From Saprospiraceae bacterium (GTDB lineage Bacteria > Bacteroidota > Bacteroidia > Chitinophagales > Saprospiraceae), in contig JAJTEZ010000018.1 of the NCBI GenBank assembly GCA_021298335.1, positions 1-32,933 on the forward strand: a stretch of 32,933 bases of DNA, read 5' to 3'. The position numbers and the translations under genes were made by a program. Below the pieces are notes generated by a model. That model was given only the letters and a program-made list of their open reading frames with translations. It ran no database searches and had not been told where the DNA came from. Shown in pieces: positions 15,973 through 23,810 of the stretch. How positions within the stretch are numbered: the first letter of the stretch is position 1; each line of letters starts with the position of its first letter.

Positions 15973-16827
15973 ATGAGTCAGATGGATTGCTCTGTATTAA
16001 TCGTTTGTTATAACCAGGAGGCATTTATTGAAGAATGCCTAAAGAGTGCTTTTTCGCAGCAATGTTCCTATTCGTGGGAAATTGTAGTTTGTGATGATGC
16101 ATCCTCTGATACTACATTCCAAAAGATTCAGTCAATCTGCCAGAATGCCCCGGCACCGATAACACTCATTCAAAACTCCCTGAATCTGGGGATGAAAGAG
16201 AATTATAAAAAAGGAATTGACGCATGCAAGGGGAAGTATATTGCGTTGCTTGAGGGCGATGATCTATGGCATGATACCCGGAAACTACAATCACACTTAT
16301 TATTACTGGAATCGGATTCTACTCTGTCCATGACGGTCAACGAACTCAGATACAAAAAAGGGAAGGATTTCTGGGAAAATAAATCGTTGTTTCCTGAAAA
16401 TTCTACTACTATTAAATTGACGACTGAATTGCTGGCAGATAAAAATCCGATTGTCAATTTATCTTGTTGTGTGTTTCGCAAACAATCATTTATACAGGTT
16501 TATGATGATTTTTACTCTACACCCGGCGCTGATTGGTTGCTGGGACTGTTACTTTCCCGTATAGGCCAGGTCGTCAAATTCAATGAAGTTCTCACCACAT
16601 ACAGAGTACACGAACATGGTATCTGGTCAGGGAAGTCAGAGCAAGGAAAGATAGATAGAACAATACAATTGATAGATACTTATGATGCATTATTCCAGTA
16701 CAAGTATCATACAATTTTTGAAACAAGAAAAAACAGAATCCGACAAACAGCGATTGCCCGGAATATTGGTATTACGGATTCGTTTTTACATTTCCTAAAA
16801 AAAATCCGCTACAAATTACTCCCCTAG
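15973..16827 (+). CDS. GT2-family glycosyltransferase
   Basis: A 284-residue cytoplasmic GT-A enzyme of family 2. It has an N-terminal CSVLIVCYNQEAFIEECL, nucleotide-binding VVCDDASSD (38-46) and the metal-binding site EGDD (94-97) in LLEGDDLW; YRVHEHGIWS is near the C-terminal third. It has the ...QQCSYSWEIVVCDDASSD layout shared with the GT2 domains at 20965, 30038 and 31009, so these form one subfamily. It starts 3 bases after the permease stop and is co-transcribed with it. The transferred sugar is unknown. Confidence 0.85.
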   Translation: MSQMDCSVLIVCYNQEAFIEECLKSAFSQQCSYSWEIVVCDDASSDTTFQKIQSICQNAPAPITLIQNSLNLGMKENYKKGIDACKGKYIALLEGDDLWHDTRKLQSHLLLLESDSTLSMTVNELRYKKGKDFWENKSLFPENSTTIKLTTELLADKNPIVNLSCCVFRKQSFIQVYDDFYSTPGADWLLGLLLSRIGQVVKFNEVLTTYRVHEHGIWSGKSEQGKIDRTIQLIDTYDALFQYKYHTIFETRKNRIRQTAIARNIGITDSFLHFLKKIRYKLLP

Positions 16828-16849
16828 TTTTTTGACATACAAGCATTCC

Positions 16850-17635
16850 ATGGATTTATTCTTATTCAGCAATCAGTTATCCTTATCACTTCTGGCGGAA
16901 CAGTCGGGAGTCGACCATATCATCATTGACTGGGAACGGGATGGAAAAAAAAATAGACAAAAAAGTACATCCTTTGAACTAAATCATGATACTCTTGATG
17001 ACCTGATTCAGGTCGCGGAACATACTGCCCTTTCAGTCACAGTCCGAATTAACCCCCTCGGTTCAAAATCAGAGGATGAATTAAACAAAGCTCTGGATCA
17101 CGGGGCTTCCGTCATTATGTTGCCTATGTCAAAAAGCGCTTTGGATGTGGAGCAATTTCTTCGCCTTGTGAACGGACGTGCCCAAACTCTGATTCAAATT
17201 GAAACAAAAGAATTGATTGAAGACCTGAAAGCGTTTTCGGAATTACCATGGGATTATACGCATGTTGGGTTGAATGACCTGATGATATCAAAACAATATT
17301 CCACCATCTGGGAAGCAGTTGTGGATGGAACTATAGAAAACATTTGCACAAATTTAGAGGGAAAAAAATATGGCTTTGGGGGAATGACCATCGTGACAGG
17401 CGGCCATCCCATTCCATTTGCACTACTTCTGCACGAAATGGTGCGGTTGCAATGTTCAATGGGTATACTCAGACGATCTTTCAAGCAGGATGTGGCTGAT
17501 AAAAATATGCAGCAACAGATACACACTATCAGAGATTTTATCAGCAAGAGCAAGCTCCGTAGTCTTCATTTGAAAAATGAAGATAGCTCAGAGTTACACC
17601 ACAAAATCCGGGAAGTCATCCAAACAACGCACTAA
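16850..17635 (+). CDS. HpcH/HpaI-family aldolase
   Basis: A 261-residue TIM-barrel class II aldolase/citrate-lyase-beta relative. The ATG at 16850 is preferred to a TTG at 16832 because the family begins with the short strand MDLFLFSNQ. Features are GVDHIIIDWERDGKKNRQ (20-37), VRINPL with Arg66, IIML-like VIMLPM (88-93), metal ligands Glu118 in IQIETKE and Asp143 in GLNDL. The ERDGK..RQ signature is that of HpaI relatives seen in polysaccharide loci rather than of catabolic HpaI. Known members join pyruvate or a similar donor to an aldehyde, or split the product. Here it likely makes a C-C bond in a sugar or acid substituent (inference). It starts about 22 bases after the GT2 stop. Confidence 0.8.
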   Translation: MDLFLFSNQLSLSLLAEQSGVDHIIIDWERDGKKNRQKSTSFELNHDTLDDLIQVAEHTALSVTVRINPLGSKSEDELNKALDHGASVIMLPMSKSALDVEQFLRLVNGRAQTLIQIETKELIEDLKAFSELPWDYTHVGLNDLMISKQYSTIWEAVVDGTIENICTNLEGKKYGFGGMTIVTGGHPIPFALLLHEMVRLQCSMGILRRSFKQDVADKNMQQQIHTIRDFISKSKLRSLHLKNEDSSELHHKIREVIQTTH

Positions 17636-17742
17636 TAAATAGATGGTAAAAAGTCATTCACCCAAAACACGCAATAGTTCAGCTGCTTTATTGCTCTTAC
17701 CCATCAAAAAATGTCAGTAAAGCGACCAACCAGAAAAAACCA

Positions 17743-18708
17743 ATGCAATCCAGAGGTATAATAGTATTAATGCATTCAGAAAGAGTCGCCTCATCCAGGC
17801 ACGTAAAGGCTCTTTCTGAAATAGCACCGGGATTTACCGTCCATCAGGTGGCAGATGAAGAAGATGCCATTGAGTGTGCCCCGGAAGCGGTGTATATATT
17901 GGGACACAGATATCTGCGACAAGTCCTTCCGTATACAAAAAAACTTAACTGGGTACAGCTCAGTGGAGGTGGATTTGATCACATACCTATAGATAAACTG
18001 AAAGCATTAGGAGTCCTGACATCACGGTATACCGGAGCTTCCAGGGGAATCGCTTTTCATGCTGTGGCCCTTGCCATGGCAGTAAACAGAAAGCTGCCAG
18101 AGATTATAGCATCGCAACGCGATCATGAATTTGATACTGCCTTATATCAGGAAATGCTGCCGTTACCTCAAAAGATAATGATTGTCGGTCTTGGCTCGAT
18201 AGGCCTGGAAATCGCTAAACTAATGAGGCCAGGCTGTCGTTTAATTCGCGGGGTTAAGAAGTCAAGAGAGGTCATTCCCACAGAATTTGTGGATGAAATC
18301 TTTGTTTCGGATGACTGGAAAGAAAAATTACAGGATACAGATTTCCTTTTTGTTTGCCTGCCAAATAATGCGGACACTGAGGCCTTTGTCGACGAAGAAG
18401 CCCTAAAAAAACTCCCCGACCATGCAGTTGTAGTGAATGTGGGCAGGTATGAGACAATTGACAATGAGGTGATGTGTCAGCTTTTGAATACAGGAAAGTT
18501 GGGGGGGGCCGCCATTGATGTATTTCCACGCCCATTTGACGAGATATTGATGCAGCGATTGTATACTGTAAAAAACCTCTTGATTTCACCCTATGTAGCC
18601 GCAAGATATCAAGGTAAGGTGGATGAGTTTGAAACATTTTGCGAAAAACAACTGCAACGGATGATACAAGGGATTACCCCTGAAAATATTGTAGGTATTG
18701 ATCAATAG
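17743..18708 (+). CDS. D-2-hydroxyacid dehydrogenase-like protein, altered active site
   Basis: A 321-residue protein with the two-domain fold of NAD-dependent D-2-hydroxyacid dehydrogenases. The dinucleotide-binding GLGSIG is at 149-154, and Arg235 in VNVGRYETID is the conserved substrate-binding arginine. The rest of the catalytic relay is missing: in AAIDVFPRPF the usual Glu is Pro264, and in LLISPYVAARY the usual catalytic His is Tyr284 (comparison with the SerA layout AIDVFPTEP and LLTPH). A GY replaces the usual RG glycine after Arg235 as well. It may be a non-oxidoreductase relative or use different chemistry. It lies between an aldolase and an amidohydrolase-like gene and probably belongs to their pathway. 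Confidence 0.75.
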   Translation: MQSRGIIVLMHSERVASSRHVKALSEIAPGFTVHQVADEEDAIECAPEAVYILGHRYLRQVLPYTKKLNWVQLSGGGFDHIPIDKLKALGVLTSRYTGASRGIAFHAVALAMAVNRKLPEIIASQRDHEFDTALYQEMLPLPQKIMIVGLGSIGLEIAKLMRPGCRLIRGVKKSREVIPTEFVDEIFVSDDWKEKLQDTDFLFVCLPNNADTEAFVDEEALKKLPDHAVVVNVGRYETIDNEVMCQLLNTGKLGGAAIDVFPRPFDEILMQRLYTVKNLLISPYVAARYQGKVDEFETFCEKQLQRMIQGITPENIVGIDQ

Positions 18709-18724
18709 GTCAATGATATTAACT

Positions 18725-18750
18725 ATGCACATGGAAATAAGTGCATTTTG
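18725..18750 (+). terminator. weak candidate terminator hairpin
   Basis: ATGCAC (18725-18730) and GTGCAT (18741-18746) form a 6-pair stem with a 10-base loop, followed by TTTG. It lies shortly after the dehydrogenase-like gene, in a 162-base spacer that otherwise shows nothing recognisable. The stem and U-tract are too short for a confident call. Confidence 0.2.
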
Positions 18751-18870
18751 ATCAAAGATTGCGTGATTCCGCACCTATAAAACAAATTCATTGTAAACTG
18801 GAAAATAATCCAACCCGGGATATTCTGTACCCTTTAACACTTGAGAATTATAAAAATTATTCTATAAAAA

Positions 18871-19794
18871 ATGCATAAAATCATAGATGTCAGATGCCGT
18901 TTTACGGGAGGGAGCTCTGCAGAATACTACAGAAATCAACTGGCTAAGTCAGGTCGCCTGCAAATGATTGAATCACTGAATGAGGGAACAGAAGAAGCAT
19001 TTTTTCAGGAAATCTCATCAGCTGGGATTGGTACAGCAGTTTCTGCCTCTGGATTTAACCCTGGTGCAAGACTTGGCAAGTATACATTTCCTGACAGAAC
19101 TACTTCCAATGAGGAATTAGCGGATGTCGCAAAGAGAAATCCTGCACAATTTATCGCCTGTGCGGGCCTTGATGTCAGCAATACGTTTCATAATTGCATG
19201 GACGAAATCGAAAGATGTTATTTTGAACTGGGTATTCATGTCTTTGGAATTGAGCCGGGCAGAGCCCCGGGATGTAACCCGGCAGACAAATCACTCTTTG
19301 ATATTTACCGCAAACTGGAATCGCTCGATTGTACCGTGATTATCCAAACATCCGGTTTGAAAGGTGGACCATTCTTGCATTACGCTCACCCCGATCATAT
19401 CGAGGTGGTTGCTCACCATTTTCCGAATTTAAGGATCATTTGCGCGCACGGCTGTTACCCCTATGTGAGAGAAGCCATCGTGATTGCCATGCGAAGGGAA
19501 AATATTTGGCTAAGTCCGGAGGGATATTTATGGCATCTTGGACATGAAGACTGGATGCGAGCCATCAACAAAAACTTCGAGCAATTTTCACATAAATTCC
19601 TGTTTGGATCTGCCTACCCGCTTACCCCCATCAAACCATTTGTGGAGAATTTTCTGAAATTGGAATGGGACAAAAGTGTCTTACCCAGAATTCTGTACCA
19701 AAATGCAATTCAAGCATTAAATATCGGCCAAAAAGAACCTTTTGCAACCCTAATGAAAGATAAAACATTTGAACTTACCCCTTTTTATAATTAA
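18871..19794 (+). CDS. amidohydrolase_2-family protein lacking metal ligands
   Basis: A 307-residue TIM-barrel protein of the amidohydrolase_2 group (ACMSD/gamma-resorcylate decarboxylase relatives). Family landmarks are the N-terminal strand IIDVRCRF, FIACAGLDVS (94-103), IICAHGCYPYVREA (189-202) and FLFGSAYP (243-250). The usual metal ligands are changed: the HxH is Arg8-Cys9-Arg10, the His of the fifth strand is Gln159 (VIIQTSG) and the Asp of GSDYP is Ala248; His193 remains. I recall similar IDxRxR openings in other uncharacterised members, so this may be a metal-free subfamily rather than decay. The reaction (hydrolysis, decarboxylation or hydration) is unknown. It is separated by 12 bases from the ATP-grasp gene. 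Confidence 0.75.
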   Translation: MHKIIDVRCRFTGGSSAEYYRNQLAKSGRLQMIESLNEGTEEAFFQEISSAGIGTAVSASGFNPGARLGKYTFPDRTTSNEELADVAKRNPAQFIACAGLDVSNTFHNCMDEIERCYFELGIHVFGIEPGRAPGCNPADKSLFDIYRKLESLDCTVIIQTSGLKGGPFLHYAHPDHIEVVAHHFPNLRIICAHGCYPYVREAIVIAMRRENIWLSPEGYLWHLGHEDWMRAINKNFEQFSHKFLFGSAYPLTPIKPFVENFLKLEWDKSVLPRILYQNAIQALNIGQKEPFATLMKDKTFELTPFYN

Positions 19795-19806
19795 TCTATA
19801 CAACAA

Positions 19807-20895
19807 ATGACTACAATTCTTTTATTATCTGGAGGAAGCCTTGTGGGCCAAAATATTTTGGCAGCACTCTACGGCAGAAGGCAGAATGTAAAACTAATTG
19901 CAACCAATAGCAAATCCGACGAACCTTCACTTTTTCTGTATGATAAAGTATACTTGTGTCCAACCTTAACGACTCACCCCAGTGAATTTGAAGATGTTTT
20001 CTTAGGCATATTGAACAATGAGTCTCCGGATTTGATAGTCCCTTGCAGGGATGAGGATGTTTATTTTCTTGCAAAATTTGGCGAAAAGTTTCCCGAATAC
20101 AAATACAAGCTTTTGTGTGGCAACAAGATGGTGGCCGATGCCTTGGTTGACAAAGAAAAAAGTGCCAACCTTTGCGATAAAATGAGGATTCCTTTTGCCA
20201 AAACAATTCTGGCTGATTCACAAAGAAATGCTCTAAACACATTTATGGATGGATTCTCATTTCCAATTGTCGCGAAACCTGTCCGTGGTTTCGCATCACA
20301 AGGGGTATATTTAATTCTGAATTCAGACCAAATGGAATATTTTATTGGTAAAAAAGACTACATATTCCAACATTATGTAGGAAATTCCAGCCAAATTTCT
20401 GAATACATGGAATCTGTCAGACTTTTGGGCTTACCTTTATACCATAGTTTTGAACAAACAAAAGTATCTATTCAGGGAAACATTAGTCCTGACGGGTCCA
20501 TTCTTGGAACATTTATCACTTTGCACCAAATGATGAATGGAAAAAGTGACAAGGTGAGCATATCAAATCAGACAGATTGGCTTTCTCAGTCGAACGAGTG
20601 GACATCTGTGTTTTCAGAAAACGGATGGCGTGGACCGATTAACATCCAATGCCAGATAGATGAAAACAATCAACTTTGCGCCTATGAACTGAATGGAAGA
20701 TTTACAGGAGCTACGCATGCGAGGCTATTGCTTGGATTTGATGAATTAAAATTAACACTTGAAGCGTGGTGCGGCATGAAAATCCAGGTGCAAAACCTAA
20801 AAAACAGACCTGAAATTGTCAGAAAGACGATGCAAAACACATTCCTGGACATAGAACAATGCCACCTTTTAAGCGAAAGCGGGACTTGGCCTTGA
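19807..20895 (+). CDS. ATP-grasp domain ligase (carbamoyl-phosphate-synthase-like)
   Basis: A 362-residue ATP-grasp enzyme. The N-terminal Rossmann-like domain begins TTILLLSGGSLVGQNILAAL; SPDLIVPCRDEDVYFL (73-88) is the usual CarB-like segment. FPIVAKPVRGFASQGVY (152-168) contributes the ATP-binding Lys157, and CAYELNGRFTGATHA (291-305) carries the metal-binding Glu294, Asn296 and Arg298. Relatives in polysaccharide loci join a carboxylic acid to an amine. It closes a four-gene metabolic run with an aldolase, a dehydrogenase-like and an amidohydrolase-like protein and may attach the product of that run to an amino sugar or amino acid (inference). No sequence similarity to the ATP-grasp at 2703 is evident beyond the fold. 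Confidence 0.8.
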   Translation: MTTILLLSGGSLVGQNILAALYGRRQNVKLIATNSKSDEPSLFLYDKVYLCPTLTTHPSEFEDVFLGILNNESPDLIVPCRDEDVYFLAKFGEKFPEYKYKLLCGNKMVADALVDKEKSANLCDKMRIPFAKTILADSQRNALNTFMDGFSFPIVAKPVRGFASQGVYLILNSDQMEYFIGKKDYIFQHYVGNSSQISEYMESVRLLGLPLYHSFEQTKVSIQGNISPDGSILGTFITLHQMMNGKSDKVSISNQTDWLSQSNEWTSVFSENGWRGPINIQCQIDENNQLCAYELNGRFTGATHARLLLGFDELKLTLEAWCGMKIQVQNLKNRPEIVRKTMQNTFLDIEQCHLLSESGTWP

Positions 20896-20964
20896 GTTTT
20901 TTCTGTTTCATAAAGTCGAGTGTAAAATATCAATCTGTTTCACATAAATACACCCCCAGGGTTT

Positions 20965-22899
20965 TTGAATAACTATCCATTTTTAATTCAACCTGTTCAA
21001 ATTTCTGAACAGGTTTGGGCAAATGATATCCCCCCCATGGTGATTGTATCCTGCATTGCATACAATCACAAGGAATACATCGAAGAAGCTATTCAAAGTT
21101 TTTTGAGTCAAAAAACCACTTTCAGGGTGGAAATCTGGATTCATGACGACGCATCAACAGATGGTACCACCGATATCATCCGACAGTATTCTGAGAAATT
21201 TCCGGACATCATTAAACCGATGCTGCAAAAAAATAATGTGCACAATCAAAAGGTAAGAATTCGCCCTACTTACCATTTTCCGGTAGCAAACTCAAACTAT
21301 ATCGCGCTATGTGACGGAGACGATTTCTGGATTCACCCATTAAAACTACAGCATCAGTTTACCTTTATGGAAGCTCATCCGGATTACTCCGTTTGCTACC
21401 ACAACACCTATTTGAAAAACAACCATGAAAGCCTTCAAACATTCATTTCGCAAGAGCGCAATTCAGGTTTTACTATCCCCGATGTAATCAGGGGATTGGG
21501 AGGGCATACTTCCTCATTTTTTTTTCGCACCGCATTAACAGAAAAACTGCCTGCCTGGGTGTGGAGTGCCCCGACTTTGGATTACATACTAAGAATCCAT
21601 TTTGCTATACTTGGGAAATCGGGATATATCAACAAATGTTTGTCTGTGTACCGGCAAAATGTACAGGGATCCTGGAATGACCTTTCAAAAAATCGAAAAA
21701 GTAAGATTGTACACCGCACTAAAATGGTAAAATCCCTGAGTTCATTGAACAAGGACACAAATTTTGAGCATGATTTTGAAATCCAGGAACAGATTATCCG
21801 CAGTATTTTAAAAGATATAACATGGTTTGAAGGGCAACTAAGCAGCATCATACCGCTGACCGATGTGCTCCATGTGAAAAACAAATTAAGACTATTTAAA
21901 AGAATAATTTTCGGGATATTAAAAATCAAGTTGAACAGATTTTTCTTTTATAAGACATACAGTTATCTAAGAAATCCCCTGGGACTCTCCCTCGACATGA
22001 AATGGTATTTAGATTGTAAATCTTTACCCCTTACTAATGATCACAAGGAATTATATTACAATATACACCGAATCTATTTTAAGAGTTTTCGCCGTTTTCC
22101 TGATTTGAAACAATGCAGGGAATTTAATGAAAAAATGCAGTGGTTAAAGTTGTTTGATCAGGATGAAAAAATTGTGACACTCTCTGACAAATACCTTGTA
22201 AGGGATTTTGTAAAGAAAATGGTTGGACAACAATATCTACCGACTTTATATCAGGTATGTAATAACTTTGACGATATTCGGCTGGAAGAGCTGCCAGAAT
22301 CTTTTGTCATGAAAACAAACAACGACTGCGGCACCGTATTGCTTGTTAATAATAAAGCTGATTTTATTGAATGGGAGGCAAGAGAATTGCTCACAAAAGG
22401 GTTAAACCGAAAATTTGGATGGGAATACGGAGACTGGGCATACAAATTTATACAACCAAAAATCATTATTGAAGAATACCTGACAGATTCCATAAATTAC
22501 AGTCCTGATGATTATAAATTTTTTGTTCTGAACGGAGAAGTTACTTTCGTATGGTATCTCTACAATCGCTTTCAGGATATAAAATATCAGCTGATTGATA
22601 GAAATGGTCATGACGTGAAAAATGAATATCACCTCGATTTTCGGGAATATGGAACAAAATTTCAAAAGCCTCCTCAATGGGAAGAAATGATCTCTGTCGC
22701 AGAAAAATTGGCTGGCTCCTTCAAATTCATTCGAGTCGACCTGTACCTCACTAATGACCGGATCTCTTTTGGTGAACTCACCTTCTGGACGGGTTCTGGT
22801 TTATCAAAAATATTAAAGAATCTTCACCTTGGTGCATTAGATAATTTCGATCGATCCACCAGTAAACCTCTTGTAATAAATTCAATTCTTCAAGAATAA
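20965..22899 (+). CDS. GT2 glycosyltransferase fused to TupA-like ATP-grasp domain
   Basis: A 644-residue two-domain protein, start TTG (no ATG before residue 25, and a TAA lies upstream in frame). Residues about 24-250 are a GT2 domain: VIVSCIAYNHKEYIEEAI, IHDDASTDGT and metal site DGDD (117-120). Residues about 335-640 are a TupA-like ATP-grasp domain: FNEKMQWLKLFDQ, TLSDKYLVRDFV, FVMKTNNDCGTVLL, PDDYKFFVLNG and FIRVDLYLTNDRISFGELTF. TupA was named from teichuronopeptide synthesis, where it is implicated in linking amino acids to a uronic-acid polymer. The fusion suggests one protein adds a sugar and then forms an amide or similar bond to it (inference). A linker of roughly 85 residues rich in basic and hydrophobic residues joins the domains. 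It could also act as two independent enzymes. Confidence 0.85.
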   Translation: MNNYPFLIQPVQISEQVWANDIPPMVIVSCIAYNHKEYIEEAIQSFLSQKTTFRVEIWIHDDASTDGTTDIIRQYSEKFPDIIKPMLQKNNVHNQKVRIRPTYHFPVANSNYIALCDGDDFWIHPLKLQHQFTFMEAHPDYSVCYHNTYLKNNHESLQTFISQERNSGFTIPDVIRGLGGHTSSFFFRTALTEKLPAWVWSAPTLDYILRIHFAILGKSGYINKCLSVYRQNVQGSWNDLSKNRKSKIVHRTKMVKSLSSLNKDTNFEHDFEIQEQIIRSILKDITWFEGQLSSIIPLTDVLHVKNKLRLFKRIIFGILKIKLNRFFFYKTYSYLRNPLGLSLDMKWYLDCKSLPLTNDHKELYYNIHRIYFKSFRRFPDLKQCREFNEKMQWLKLFDQDEKIVTLSDKYLVRDFVKKMVGQQYLPTLYQVCNNFDDIRLEELPESFVMKTNNDCGTVLLVNNKADFIEWEARELLTKGLNRKFGWEYGDWAYKFIQPKIIIEEYLTDSINYSPDDYKFFVLNGEVTFVWYLYNRFQDIKYQLIDRNGHDVKNEYHLDFREYGTKFQKPPQWEEMISVAEKLAGSFKFIRVDLYLTNDRISFGELTFWTGSGLSKILKNLHLGALDNFDRSTSKPLVINSILQE

Positions 22900-22965
22900 A
22901 ATGAAGCTTAATCCCAGTATTGTTGAATTTTAAGCAATTAAATAGTAACACATGACAATCTCTTT

Positions 22966-23775
22966 ATGCTGAAAATTTTATTTTCATTCTTAAAAAAAAT
23001 TGAAAGAAAAGTTAATATCTGGAGATTCAATCTTTGGCATGAAAGAGTAAATATTGTCATGATTCACCTGGGAAGATGTGGCAGTACAGCACTGGCACAC
23101 CACCTTCAGCAACATCCAGAACTAAAATGGGCAGGTGAAATTATTGAACATGAAAATGAAAAACATGCTGCTCTGAATAAAATAAATCAGTTCGTCACTA
23201 ATAGTATCAGAAAATATAGTGGGATAGAAATCAAACCGTTTCATCTTAGAAGTTGCCGGATTCCGCCACAGGAGTTTTTGGATTTTCTAAAAAAGAAGCA
23301 GTTTAGCAAAATTATCTTCCTTACCAGAAAAAATCTGTTGAGAATTATCATCTCAGGCACTGTCAGTCGACAAACCAAAGTATGGCACATTCAGAACTCA
23401 AATAATCAAAAACTCCATCAAATTTATCTTGATCCTAATTCTATCATGGTTCGAGGTAATTTTTATAAATTATTGGATGTCTTGAGTATGTTGGAGAAAG
23501 ATATCTTGGATATGGAGGAATTACTGAAAAAGCAGAAAATACTTCGGTTGTATTACGAAGAGCATGTATCAATGTCGCCGGTTATCGGATTCAAAAAAAT
23601 ATGTGAGTATATCGGAGTCCCTTTTGTGGAAAATTCAATCTCTCTTGTCAAAACAAATCCATTTCCTCTGCAGGAAATCATCACAAATTTTTCAGAGATA
23701 AAAGAGCACCTTGATAATACCCGATTTGAGTGGATGTTGTACGATGAAACACATTCCAACAAGACGATTTCATAA
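22966..23775 (+). CDS. sulfotransferase-family protein
   Basis: A 269-residue PAPS-dependent sulfotransferase-like protein. The 5'-phosphosulfate loop is GRCGSTALAHHLQQHP (36-51) after the strand VNIVMIHL. The 3'-phosphate-binding strand and helix are IIFLTRKNLLRIIISGTVS (about 117-135), with Arg and Ser in the expected places. KICEYIGVPF near residue 205-214 matches the conserved C-terminal segment of bacterial members. The N-terminal 25 residues are basic and aromatic and may touch the membrane. Acceptor unknown. It differs from both other sulfotransferases in the window. Confidence 0.7.
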   Translation: MLKILFSFLKKIERKVNIWRFNLWHERVNIVMIHLGRCGSTALAHHLQQHPELKWAGEIIEHENEKHAALNKINQFVTNSIRKYSGIEIKPFHLRSCRIPPQEFLDFLKKKQFSKIIFLTRKNLLRIIISGTVSRQTKVWHIQNSNNQKLHQIYLDPNSIMVRGNFYKLLDVLSMLEKDILDMEELLKKQKILRLYYEEHVSMSPVIGFKKICEYIGVPFVENSISLVKTNPFPLQEIITNFSEIKEHLDNTRFEWMLYDETHSNKTIS

Positions 23776-23810
23776 TAAGTTCCAATGCAACTAAATCTGG
23801 TGCCTGCGAT

